Position numbers and translations under genes: made by a program
Assembly: GCF_008831285.2 (NCBI RefSeq)
Contig: NC_045142.1
Location: 24,241,300-24,305,299, forward strand
Length of the DNA: 64,000 nucleotides
DNA from: Nymphaea colorata
Taxonomy: Eukaryota; Streptophyta; Magnoliopsida; Nymphaeales; Nymphaeaceae
Direction of reading: 5' to 3'
Shown here: in pieces, positions 51,573-63,760 of the stretch
Layout of the letters: each line of letters opens with the position of its first letter
Numbering within the stretch: the stretch's first letter is position 1
Notes under the pieces: model-generated
What the model was told of the DNA's origin: nothing
The model's input: the letters and a program-made list of their open reading frames with translations, nothing else
Database searches by the model: none

Positions 51573-54500
51573 ATGGCGCATAATGAGAGTGTTGAAGACT
51601 GTAAGACTATTGCTGGTCAGTCGAGTGAGTCCCTAAGTAATTCAACAGAGTACAACATGCAAGTCACCACTTTTACAGAAGATCTGAAGGATGTGACACT
51701 CCATTTTCAGATTATACAGTTACCTAGGCAGGTAACTTTCTTGAACATGTTCTCATGTCTTTTGTTATTTTTTTTCTTATATATTATTGATAAAAATTTG
51801 AGAAATGGTCAAATAAATGGATGTTTGTTTCTTGTCATGATATCATTCTAGCAATTTGGGCAAATTGGGTTGCATTTTAGCTGTAATCTGTTGCATCTCA
51901 ATTTTGAGGACCTTTTGCTGTTGAGTATAGCTTTTTGGACTCGGTAATTAAGTTGAAGAAAGGTACTTGTTAGTAAATTCTGTATATTCGGGTGATTTTT
52001 TTGCAATAAAGACGAAGGATTCCAACGTATTGCCATATATAAAGTTTGGTAAGGGAAGCTAATTCAATTTAGGGCATATATATTTTGGTTGTATATTATA
52101 AAATCTTTGCCTCCATGCAGACCATGTGAATGTTCATGGGCTTGAAGAATATTTATTTTCATAAAGTTGTGTTGAAGAATCACATGTTATTCTATTTTTG
52201 TTTGTCTTGTCGCTTTCTGTTCTCGTGCCATAGGATCATAAGAACCGCTAAAGGCTTGCAAAATCAGCAGGAAAAACCAAACGATTGTGCCTTTTATAGT
52301 GTTAAATATTGTAAAAGAGGTTATGTTGATTAGCTTTTGTGAGACACCCTTCATGGGCTACAAATAGGAATATTATCCCCTCATGTCCCTAATTTCTCTT
52401 TATCTTCTCTCCATCAGTCATTTGACAACATTATGTGGACCGTACCATCAATTTAATGGGTTCTACGATAACATCATTCCATGTGATCATTTGCATGGAG
52501 GACAGTGATGAGTTATGTGACGGGGATCTTCATTGTGAACGGTGGGTGCTTGCTATTGTTCATATCCTTTCCAATGACAATTCAAAATTGAAACTGTGTC
52601 CTCCTAAAGAATCTTTGGATTCAGAATGGTCAGTACCTTTAATTAGTGAATGAAGGTCCAATCCATAATTACTAGTAAATTAAAAGGATGCAGGAAGTAG
52701 TACATGAAGCGAAGCTGGGAAACAAACATTTTGAAAAATATTACACTAGCATAGATGATGGAATTCAGGAAAGTGTTGAAACAAAAGCAGATTAGTGAAT
52801 TTTAAAAACCTAAAAAAGTGAAGCAGGTTTCCTGGTAACTAAGAGCTAACTACTTTTAGTTAATGAGATTGCTAGAATTAATGTCCCTTATTAACGTTCA
52901 CCTAAGTAAGATGGACTCTTCTAAAAGGTTGCCGCACCTGGGTCCTGTCAGATGCAGCTTGGATGCAGCTCTGGCGTGGCTCAACAACAAACAAATTGCC
53001 TTCTTTTCCATTGAATCATTGATAAAATCATAGTTTGAGTTAATTGTTATTTTTATTACTTATAAACAATTTTGTTGCTTTTATTGTTTATAGATAATTC
53101 TATTATGTTCATAAGTATATAAAGATATACAAACATACTTATTCTCACTGCAGCTGCACCCATGTGTTTATGAAAAATGATGCACCTGCTCCTGCACTTG
53201 CAACTGAACCACGCACCTGTGCGACATAAATGTTCACTTAAATCCACCTATGATCCAACACGTCTAACAACCAGTCCCCTGATCTAGCTTGGTCCTCTCT
53301 TTCCTCCCACTTCCCCATAACTCACCATGATTTTCCCACATATTTTATACTAAACTTAGATGCAGTAACAATTAATGTTGGCATGGTTTGTTAAGTCAGT
53401 TTTTGGAAAAAGTAAAAAATGTCAGGATATTTAAAGTCATGTGATCTAGTATCGTGTTGGGAACTGAATGTAGACTGAGAATGACCTTTGAGTTCCTTGG
53501 AGAATTTCTGTCAGGTTGGAGTTGAGGTTCTACACATAAAAACCTGGATAGATAAGCTATGTAGTTAAAACTGCTACATGGCCATGGTCAGCATGTGCCA
53601 TAAAAAAGGCGTGTTCAGGTGGAACTAACAGATCGAGTCTGTACAAAGAAAAAATAAGTGGCAATATGAGAGTTTAGAAACTGTTTCACCTCAACCAACA
53701 CATTAAGAGAGAAAAAAAAAATAGAAAAGTTAGCTGCTTTTAAGATTACACTCTACTGGGCTACTTTTATCTGGAATATGTTACACATACCTTGTCTTTA
53801 TTTTTTTGGCATTTCAATGTGTTCTGAATCTCTGATGCATTCTCTTCTTATTGCTGAAATATTTCTTAGTTGCTTTTAAGATATCAGATCCTCACGTTCC
53901 AAGAAATTTGGTAAGGGCCTAGACAATTATTAATTCCTTTTTCTTTGAATGGGTAGATTTATGTGTGGATTGGCTGCAATTCTTCCAAACTTGGTCATTT
54001 ATATGCTGCTGCACCGACGCGCCCCGTAAGTAAAATGCATATGTGAGGCTTGTGTGTTTTGAGGCTGTATGCATGTGTCATGTGTGCAAGCATGTGTATA
54101 ATTTGTTGATTAATCTGGTAAACAGTAATTTGGACTGGTAGTCGGAAAGAAAATGGAGCACCTGAACAACCATTATGCTCTTCTGGATTCCTAAGTATGT
54201 TGTACTTTTGATATGGTTATTGATGCTATTTTATGTTCTTATCCAGAGAAATGAGGTAACTGTTGCTTCAATACTAGGTGGGGCAGCTGACAATACTGGT
54301 CTTAGTATTTCTCGCCGCCTAGGTACGACCATGAATAAGCTGGTATTTGTACCTCTTCTTGGGATCATCTAATTCAGTTTGAATGTTCTACTTTCAGTCA
54401 TAAAAACAGGTCTCAATATAGTGCTGGCTTGCAATATTCCCAAGAATTGCCCAATGATTGAGGTTCTTTCTATCTCTCTCTCTCGTGTTGCATGTTTGTG

Positions 54501-54952
54501 CAAATTCACATGCATGTGTAGTGAATGTCTATAAGCTGCGGTTAACACAAACTAGTTCGCAAACTCTGTTGAAAAAACAGCTAGACAGCCTTCTGTGAAA
54601 ACTCTCTCTACATGGCTGAACAAATTACTCGTCTTTTGTGGAAAATGACTAGTTCTCTCTCTACATATATATACACACACACACACACACTCAAAATTGA
54701 CCAAAATATGTAAAATGAAGATTTGAAGGGTTTTAGTACATAAGTTTTTGCTGGGATCCAACAAAGAAGTGTAATTACCATATTTTAAGCACACATGCGC
54801 ACATGTCATCTTGGGTAGTTGTGTTGGTGCAACATGTTGCCATCCTAGTTCATGGTGTCAATGTTTTGCAGGCTGATGCAGAGAGATTGCTGCTCCAGAA
54901 GCTCAAAAGCCTAGGTTATATAAAGCCAAATTCTGGGAGTGTTGCTAGCTGA
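51573..54952 (+). CDS. PSMG4-like proteasome assembly chaperone (five exons)
   Basis: The product is a small chaperone like PSMG4 (PAC4), which helps assemble the alpha ring of the 20S proteasome core. Five exons join in phase: 51573-51731, 53957-54025, 54247-54322, 54398-54462 and 54872-54952, giving 149 residues. All introns are GT-AG; the first is 2.2 kb. Matches to plant PSMG4-like proteins are clear: VTLHFQIIQLPRQ then IYVWIGCNSSKLGHLYAAAP (exons 1-2), VTVASILGGAADNTGLSISRRL (exon 3, residues 80-101), KTGLNIVLACNIPKNCPMIE (exon 4) and AERLLLQKLKSLGY (exon 5). The first 30 residues are variable. The start at 51573 is the first ATG after an acceptor at 51555, so a 5' non-coding exon is likely. 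No defect is seen. Confidence 0.9.
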
Positions 54953-57900
54953 CATGGAGCAACTAACCTTGTTGATGACGCCTTTTGAGCTGGAATCCTT
55001 GTTATGATTGGTCCAGCTAAGTCATGTAGCCAACATTTGCAATTAGTAAGTATTCTGGGCGGGCATGATCCTGATTAAAGCTTGCGCTGCCTTCTGCAGT
55101 TTTTGTAATTTGATTAGCATGGATACAACTGTTCTTACTTATACAAGTTAGGTCGGTGATTTGATGACTGCCAGCCTATCCTTTGCCACCTTTAGCACCT
55201 TTCCTCGATTATGTATAAGGCTTTCTGCTCTAACAATTTTGTCAGCAGTGTTATAGAACAGATGTGCATTAAGAAATAGCCTCTTTGTGGTTCGGTTTTA
55301 AAGTAGTATTTAAAACAAAAGCCTGAAATAGCAAGAGAATTAGTTAAGGTTCTGTTGCAACAATGTCCAACCTATGTCGAGATTTGGTTAATCAGCAGTA
55401 AAGGTTAGTCACTCGGGTACTTTAAGTTTGAGGAACTCCTTTTCAATTATACTTTGTATAGAACAGGTTGAAGATGGATTTTTAACTCAGACGCGTTTGA
55501 TTACACAATCTTAGACCTGAAATCAGTTGAGATTTTAGGATTAGACCCTCTGTTTGAAAGATGTAGGAATTATACTATGGATTTGTAAACTTTGCATCGG
55601 GTCTTGTTAAATCAGACTTTCAGATCTAAGATCTGGAGTAATCAAACACCCCATGGAATAAGAATGGAAGGGTTATACTGACTGTTGCATGATTGCCAAG
55701 TAACTTGGACAATCAGAAAGTGTAAATTCCCATCAAATAAGAAATTAAAAAAAAATGTGTAGTTTTTCTTATTTTCTGTCCTTGTGAAGGGGTCAGCTGG
55801 AAAAATTTTGAAAATTTTTTCATGGTTTTGATCGGAAGCAATTCCAAGTTTGACTATTCGATTGAGGCCAAGATGCGTACGGGATGTGGGGGCAAGTGTA
55901 ATCAAGTCTGTCCTTTTGACAACTACTCCTTTGACTCTTAAGATGGAAGTATTAGGAGTTGCAAAGGGACATGGGATTAGACATGGACAAGACACTTTTA
56001 AAATGCTGAAAATTTGTGTGCCTGGGTGAATCTTAAGAAGCCAATTCTACCAATTACTGGTCTGACCAGCTAAGCCGAGCTTCAAGGTGGTTCTTTTAAT
56101 CTTGGGAAAAGAAAAAATTGTTTTAAACAAAGAAGTGGAAGCCCATAAAGAGTGACATGTATAGCAGCTGCAAGCAGGAAAGAGAAAGATGTGAGTGCAT
56201 CATAATTTACCAAAGTACATAACATTTTTAATAAGACCATTTACATTATGAAACATTGTTATGTAAGAAATGGTTTTCCAAATATCCAAAAAGAAAAAAA
56301 AAAAAAACAAATCAGTTGCACTTACAGATAGCCCAAGGCTTTTATACCTTGATTTACAAGGAAAAACTGTCCGCAGATGTCAACCTGAAGTTGGAAAACT
56401 AAAGCCAGGTTAAACCATTTTTTTTGTAGTTCACTTTTGTTTAATTTCCCTTCCATTTTATCATCTTTTTGTGGGGTAAGCAGAAGAAATATTTCATTCT
56501 ACCTTCCACTAAGAGGGCCAAAAGTCTCACCCTCTTCCACTAAGCCAAAAGTCTTAACCCCCCCCCCCCCCATTCTTGCAGCGTATAGGTTTGCTTTCGA
56601 GTGCTCACGCTATGTTTCAACTTGCATATATGTCTCCCATTTTTGGGACATAGAAAGTTGACACATTAGAAACTCAAAACCAAAATTGGCCGTCTACCAG
56701 CCTCTGCCTTGCCTATTGTACCAACCCCTTTTGGGGTGGGATTGACAGGCGGTCAATCTCCATTTTGAGTTACCAGACCTTCAACTCCATGTACTGTAAA
56801 AAAAGGGACACCAATATACAAGTTAAAACATAACAAAGACAACCAAACCCAAGGAACAAAAACAAGTATGTACCCTTCGGTCTTGTTTGGTGATAGGATG
56901 AAATGCTTTTCCTGCTCACGAAACATTTCATCTTTTTTCAACAAATCATCTACTCGTTATTGAACCTGTTTTTGATTTTTGATTTTTTGATTTTTGTCTT
57001 TTCATGCTCTAGTGAATATATCCAATATTCTCCATTCATTATGAAAGAAGTCTCAACCGATATAATGGAGCCTCTCTGGCATTACATAGCATGGAGAATT
57101 CACCATTCTCGGACAATGATCGGTCACATTCATTAAAAACAATGAACAAAATATGGGACTTTGAAAGATCAGACTAGTTTCCTTGATGAATACATCCAGT
57201 AAACAAGTGTGGACGGAGTTCATGAATTAGGTTAGCTGTGTCCTCACATGTGAACCCTGTTCGTTTTCGTTAGTGATAGACAAAGAGAACATTGACTATT
57301 GACTGCTGCTATGTCATTCTCCTAGTAATTCAAAGGGAGGCCTTGGAACAGAATTACGAAAGTGCCCCTTTAGAAAAAGCCTTGGCTTTTCCAGCTGTGG
57401 CTTCACAAAATGGTTAATTAACTGTTGATTTGTACTTTTCAAAGAAAAATGACAAAATTTGATGTGTCTTTTTGGTTGTTTATTTTTGGGTCACCAAGAA
57501 AAACTTCAGACCACGGTATTCCGGCGAGTCAGTGGCCGACCACCGTTAAACCAGTTCTATAGATCACATCATTGAAGTTGTGGATTCTGTTTTAGTAAGA
57601 GGAACTAAATCATGTTTAGAAATTACTTGCTAGGTTTTACCTTTCTGCTTGTGGAAATGGTGAGTGAGTATGAAGAAACTGATCATTTCCCAAAATCATG
57701 GGTGGTAAATGTCTTCAACATTTGAAAATAGTGGTTTGTTTTATACAATTTATTAGAAAAAACAGTGTTACAAAAAAAAGAAACCTTTTTCTATTAGTTT
57801 CACATTAATAACATGATTTTTAAATATGTGACCAAGCTAATTGTGGTATTGTAACGAATACTGTTTATGTCACCCTAAGACGATATTTAAAAAAAAATGT

Positions 57901-58600
57901 TGATATTTACAATTATATTATGCATCTAAATTTGATAATTCTCTCCTCTCACTGGTCATGTAAGTCTTTTCATCCATATATGGAAATGTATCTTTGTTGT
58001 AAGTTGACATGGAGACATGTTGAGTCATTTCTGCTAAGGTTAGGCCCAATTACACAAAGATGGTGTTGCTTGGCCCAACTGCATTTGAGAATTTGAGAGC
58101 AACGCACTTTATGTCCAGTTTGAAAGCTAGGACCATCCCCTTCGGCACCTAACCGTCACCGGCGTGCAGTGGCAAAGCCAGAAATTTCTTGTTAAGGGGC
58201 GCACTCTAAGTAAAAATTTAAAACTTGAAGGGTCACTCATATGTAAAGGAATAACAAATTAATGTGGTATATATATATATATATAGTCACTCATATGTAA
58301 AGGAATAACAAATTAATGTGGTATATATATATATATATAAATTTAGTGGTCTGGTGGGGCCAATTGCCCACTCCAGCCACATCTTGGCTCGGCCATTGCC
58401 GGGGTGGCTTCCACTTGTGCCAGTCTTCTTCCTAGGTCATGACAAGGTGCTAATTCCTTGTCCTTTAGCTTGATTCCAATTTGTTAATTCAAGTTCAAGT
58501 AATCTATTCGCAAAATACCACTTTGACTTTTTGTTTTCCAAAAGTGAAGTTAGCTATTCTTAATCACAAAAAATGGGTGTTAATCACCTTGTAGGAATTG
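54953..58600. other. Spacer downstream of the chaperone gene
   Basis: The first several hundred bases include the 3' untranslated region. No gene is recognised. A C14 tract lies at 56558-56571. A 54-bp tandem duplication at 58232-58338 is listed separately. The rest is AT-rich with short unsupported frames. Confidence 0.5.
58232..58338. repeat. 54-bp tandem duplication containing a TA run
   Basis: Two essentially identical copies, 58232-58285 and 58286-58338, each consist of gtcactcatatgtaaaggaa and following sequence plus a TA run of about 18 bases. Near identity suggests a recent event. Confidence 0.9.
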
Positions 58601-58614
58601 CAGCCAAGCCCGTT

Positions 58615-59310
58615 GCATTCAAATTCTTCTGACAGTAGAAACAATCTATGAGTACCATTAATTTATCACAAATGAATCTCTCCAAAGATTGAGATAGATT
58701 CATGAAACACTATGACCCAATAGTTTCTTCTTTAAGGTATTGTTGAGGATGTATGGACAATGTGTGAGTACCATTAATTTACCACAAATGAATCTACTCA
58801 AAAATTGAGACAAATTTATTGAACACTATGACCCAATGGTTTTTTCTTAAGGTATTGTTCGACAGTAGAGGCAATTTGTAAGTGCTATTAATTTATGACA
58901 AATGAATCTTGCCCGAAGATTGAGACAGACAAATTCATGAAACATTATGACCCAATAGTTTCATCTTAAGGTATCGTTTGGTGGTATAAACAATTTGTGA
59001 GTACCATTAATTTATTATAAATGAATCTGCCTAAAAGATTGGGACATATTCGTGGAACACTATGACCTAATAGTTTCTTCTTAATGTATTGTTTGACCGT
59101 AGGAACAATTTGTGAATACTATTAATTTACCACAAATGAATTTGTCCAATGATTGAGACAGATTCATGAAAGACTATGACTCAGCAGTTTCTTTTTAAGG
59201 TATTGTTTGACATTGGAGATAATTTGTGACTACCATTAATTTACCACAAATGAATTTGTCCCAAAGATTGAGACAAAGTCATGAAACACTATGACCCAAT
59301 CTTTGGGACA
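58615..59310. repeat. Six-copy tandem array of a 116-bp unit
   Basis: A repeat core (taccattaatttaccacaaa, then a gaatct block, gattgagacagattcatgaa and acactatgaccca) recurs with starts at about 58652, 58768, 58882, 59001, 59116 and 59230. Spacing is 114 to 119 bases. Copies are roughly 75-90% alike by eye. Each unit begins near ggtattgtttgac. It has no coding potential. Confidence 0.93.
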
Positions 59311-59604
59311 GATTCAAGAGACACTCACAACTTATTCTTGTTTGACAATGAAAACAATAACATAATGTTTCATGTATCTACCAAAAAAATTGAGATAAAT
59401 TCATTGAACAATGTATTATGATGTTTAATGGACCTGCCTTAATCTCATGAAATGGTAGGTTTCTATCCCCTTTACCAACCGACCCTAAAGAGGTGACCTA
59501 CCCTTTAAAAAAAAAAGTACCTTATTCAATTTTAACTATGGAAGTTCCTTGCATATAACTGTTTAAGTACTAAGAATTAAACAGAAATTTCGTTTTTTAT
59601 TATT

Positions 59605-59605
<1 letters not shown>

Positions 59606-59682
<77 letters not shown>
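59606..59682. repeat. Long TA microsatellite
   Basis: A TA dinucleotide run of about 75 bases, the longest in the window. Confidence 0.95.
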
Positions 59683-59686
<4 letters not shown>

Positions 59687-62204
59687 AAGACGGAATGAGT
59701 GAGTTGAGGGCCTATGTGCCTCTTTGAATCTTAGCGTGTAAAAAGCAACGTCAAACTCAACAAGCAAAATGACTGCAGCTTGTTCTCAATCTCAGCCCAA
59801 TTAACAAAAAAAATTGATATAATTTAATATATAAATACAATTAATTATAATAAAAATATATATAATTAAATATACATATTTAAAGAAAATAATATTAAAA
59901 CAAGTGATTAGGCTTGCCTGCTCAATTATAAAATATATTAAGGTGTAGCGGATCAATGGACAATATCGAGTGCTACTCTTTTGGTAGAAGTGGGATCCCC
60001 ACACCCATGGATTTGTAAACTCATTTTTTTCTCACTTACTCTGACCATAAACAACTTAGTGGAAGATAATCGAAAAGGGAGAAAAGAGATATATCATGGG
60101 ACCTGTTTGTTTCAAGCGCTAGGAAAAGGAGACATTTTCTTAGGAAAGTGATTAAACCATGAAAAGAAAAGGTTTAGCAAGAAAGTATTTCCGATGTACA
60201 AGACGAGATGCAAGAGGGAACGACGCCGACTGCATTTTGCAAAAAAAAAAAAAAAAAGAGAGCAGCACATAGAAAAATGGATGAATCTTATTTTCTTCCA
60301 TAAGAAATTAAATCCAATGAAAAGGAAATCCCACCTCCAAAGCTAAGAAACCATTTTCATATTTTCATGTGTATATTTCGAAAAACCCTAGGAGCGGGCA
60401 AAGTGTACTAGCCTCGGGATTTTATGCTGTTAAACAAAGATCAGCGGCGTCAAAGTCTCTTGGCCTGGGTGTGGTTTCCTCCAACTCCTTGAAATTTTCC
60501 TTTCTTTCGGGTTCACATTTTTTTAAAGTTATTTCTTTTTCCATAAGAAAATATTTCTTTTTCCATTCAAACATTCATAAGGTCAAAGATGATGGCTGGG
60601 CTTCTGCGACGGTACTGTTTTATATTGAAGAGGAGCATGATTTCAACATTCTATCAAAGAACTTTTCCACTGGGCATGAGCCACAGTATCTACTTTATTC
60701 CACAAATTTGGCGGACTAATGCTTTTCTCTCTAATCACATGTCATAGAGCCCTTTTTTGTTTGTCTTTTACATTAATGTGTGATCGGATCTCTAGGGCAA
60801 AGCACTTGAGAAATTTTCACTTAGTTTGTTAAAATCTAAGTCGTAGGGGTGTTTGGGTGACACTCCAAAACTAGGTTTTGGAGTGTTTGGTTGCCATTAA
60901 AATTGGGTTTGAAGAAAAACCCAGTTTTTACAAATCCAGGTTTGTAAAAGAGAGTGAAAAAAACCTGGTTTCCTTTAGGTTATTCAAAAACCAGGTTTTG
61001 AATGTGCCACCCAACAAAAAAAAAAAGTTTTTAAAACTTATTAAAAAACTTGGTTTTCATAAAACTTGGTTTTTATGAAAATTGGGTTAGAAGAGTATGT
61101 CATCCAAACACCCAACCTTGGCATTTTCGTTTATAAAGTGTTGGTTGTTATCGAAAACATAAAAAGTGTAACTCAATTATCTTTCTTTTTCCTTTTTTAA
61201 TGGAGAAACTAGGATGTTCAACTTGAATATCTAAGATGTGTATACAAACTAGTGACGAATATCTAAGATTGTACGGGAAAACCACTATCACTGAAAATTT
61301 TAAATCTAAATTTTAGAAAATTTTACTTGTTTCTTATATAAAAATTTTGAAAAATGATGTTTCAGCCTTAGTCAAAATTTTAAAACTTTTATTCGGCTTT
61401 CTTCATGAAAAATTTCTGACTCCGACTTTGTGTATGTGTGTGCGGAAACCACTTTAGATTGAGAGGTTTCGTGGGTTGTCTAAGCATAAAACCCTTAAAA
61501 CCGTTTTCCGGACTCATAATCTTTATATGCATCTGCATGCATAAGAGGCGGGCGGCACCTCTAAAATTTGAACAAGTGGCTGTCCATCGGTCGCTGGCCC
61601 AACCAAGTGTACTAAACCTTTCCGGGCAACCTGATTGTGAGTTTCTTCAAGAGCTTAAACTTTTCGAGTCAAAATCGCTTAAGGCCATATTTGGTAGACT
61701 AGTAGGTATTAAATTTTAAGTTTAAGGGGCACCTTTATGGGACTTAGTAAAAAGAAAGGCATCAATGCATAAATAAGATAATTTTTATAAGCTGGCGTCC
61801 AAAATGAGCCCACATGTGAGTCCGCTAAGGAAAGATTTAAAGTCAGACACAGATCTCAAATTCCACTGTTTGCTTAAAGTAATGCGTTCCACCTAGTGCG
61901 GATTAAAGCTTGGAATATAAAATCCGATGCAATCAAACAGGACGGCCCTTTGGATTTTGCACATGAATTAAGGGCAGCATGCTCGAAGCACTTTTGCTTT
62001 CTCGGGTTTTCAGAAGAAAGTTTCAAGTACAAACTGATCACGTTTTTCTTATGAACATTTTGACAGATAAGTTGAGGTTAGGTAGACACCGACTAAATTA
62101 TGCCAAACAGATATGCCCTGGGATTTCTAATTATCGACCTTTTTATTTTTATTTTTATTTACTTTTTAACGCATAATTATTTGTGTGGAAAGTTTTCTTG
62201 TTTT
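59683..62204. other. Spacer with one small inverted-repeat element
   Basis: No gene is recognised. It is AT-rich and contains an inverted-repeat element at 60847-61113 and an A-run near 60240-60256. Short frames (60369-60719, 61438-61719) show no family resemblance. Confidence 0.5.
60847..61113. mobile_element. MITE-like element with GGGTGTTTGG ends
   Basis: The segment starts GGGTGTTTGGGTGACA and ends TGTCATCCAAACACCC, a 16-bp terminal inverted repeat with one mismatch. It is about 267 bp long. The interior repeats phrases such as ccaggttt and aaacctgg in both directions, so the whole can fold back. Ends of this form are common in plant non-autonomous DNA transposons. I found no convincing target duplication and do not assign a superfamily. 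Confidence 0.7.
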
Positions 62205-62708
62205 AGGGGTGAGCAACGAGTCGAGCTACTCGAGCTCGAGCCGTTAAAGCTCAGTTCGTGAACAAGTTCGAGCTGAGTCATTTGCTTAATGAGTCGAGAT
62301 CAAGTTTACGAATCAACTTGTTTAAATAATTGAGTCGAGTTTACTGAACTCGAACTGTTAAAGCTCGACTTGGCTCGAAAATGATGCGTAGCAACTTTCT
62401 AAATATTCGACTCGTTTTTTAATTTAAAAACCGGTATATTGACGTTAATTAATTATGTAAGTTTTTACAAAAGCTCCTTCAACATTGTCGAGCCTTAATA
62501 AAGTCGAACTCAATTTATGGCAAAGTAATAGTCCATGTATTCAAACGAGTTTGTCGAGCCTTAATCGAATCGAACTCGACCTCAACACTTAACTGCCGAG
62601 TTGAGTTCGAGTTGCTTCTGTTGAGTTATTATCAAACTTGAGGCTTCATTAATCGAGCTGAGTTCAAGCTGACTGAACTCGGGCTCGACTCGGCTCGTGT
62701 TCACCCCT
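62205..62708. mobile_element. CGAGCTCGA-rich inverted-repeat element
   Basis: The 504-bp segment starts AGGGGTGAGCAACGAGTCGAG and ends with the near-inverse, CTCGACTCGGCTCGTGTTCACCCCT. The interior is built of gtcgag, ctcgagc and gagttcgagc phrases. This type is widespread in plant genomes as a small non-autonomous DNA element. No target duplication could be confirmed. Confidence 0.7.
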
Positions 62709-63489
62709 ACCAATAGCTCAAATGCTCAAGAAATTGCATGTTGAAAAATATGATTCCTAGGAGGTTGTATGTTATGGTTGGAATGACAAACAGTACGTAA
62801 TAAACTTAAAATGCGTTTATTGATAGACCCTTTCTTATAAAGGTAAAACTAAAAGTGTCAGCGGAGCTCAGGCTCGTGTCTCGGGTGTGGGGCCGGCCTG
62901 ATGCCGAGGTCTAAGTAAACCCTGAAGAAAATTCTTGGAATAAGATTATGAAAATACCCATTTGGCAAAACGTGAGAATCGTGTTTTCCCATCTTAACCA
63001 CATAACATGGAAAGCGGTCTAGAGATAATTGATTCTTGATAAAGTGGAATAGGATTCTTCCCCGTTGCCTTGCTTTCTCTAGACATAGTCGCACGCTTGA
63101 CAAAGCTACCGAATATTTCCTAAGCATACAATTTTCCCGGCACTTCTTTTCACTTTTTAGATAAAAAATGAATTATAAGTGCATGTGTTTCTTAAGGAGA
63201 AAACTCAATCTGAAGGGCAATATAGTTCATTAATTTTTTTTTTACCATACCCTTTTGTGAAATCTTTCAAAATAAGTGTTTTCAAATTAGATGTTCATAA
63301 TTTACCCTGTCCCACTCTATCGATTCAAGTCAAAAAGTGAAACCCCATTTTCACAAGGTTACATTGTCATTCTTTTTTGTCTTTGGAGGTTCTTAGAAAA
63401 CTATACCCGCCTTGAGAGAGACTTTGTTAGCATAAAACTTGAAGGCTAGTATTCCCATCATTGGGGTTAAAATCGATTAGGTTTTTTAC

Positions 63490-63580
63490 ACGAGAGATGA
63501 CACCCACAAGAATCGAACTAACGACTGGCTTTATACCAGCCATGTGTTGACCTAACCACCCAATGACTTGATGTCAGTCT
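63490..63580 (-). other. tRNA-like box B sequence, possibly a SINE or tRNA relic
   Basis: On the minus strand a TGGTTAGGTCA phrase (D-arm-like), a short stem TGGCTGGTATAAAGCCAG and AGTTCGATTCT (close to the box B consensus GGTTCGANNCC) occur in tRNA order. The acceptor arms do not pair well, so it is not a functional tRNA. It may be a tRNA-derived remnant, or chance. Confidence 0.25.
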
Positions 63581-63604
63581 TAACTAGTCGCAGTTGTTGC
63601 CCAT

Positions 63605-63760
63605 GGTTAGAGTTGTTCATGAGCCAGATTCAACCCGACTTGAGCTTTGAACGACATGGCTCAAGCTCAGCTTGAGCTTGAGCTTGAATTGAGCTCGACT
63701 GTGTTAGTTTTCAGTTGTTACAAGGGTCGAGCTCGAGTAGCTCAATTCCTTAAAGCAGTC
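63605..63760. repeat. Fragment of the CGAGCTCGA element family
   Basis: Phrases such as cttgagcttgagcttg, ttgagctcgac and ggtcgagctcgagtagctc resemble the interior of the element at 62.2-62.7 kb. Only about 150 bases are recognisable, with one possible end (gttgttcatgagcc). Confidence 0.5.

Noticed and set aside
58615-59310. CRISPR-like array
   Set aside because: Units are about 116 bp, continuous and diverged, with no constant short repeat alternating with unique spacers. The genome is a plant.
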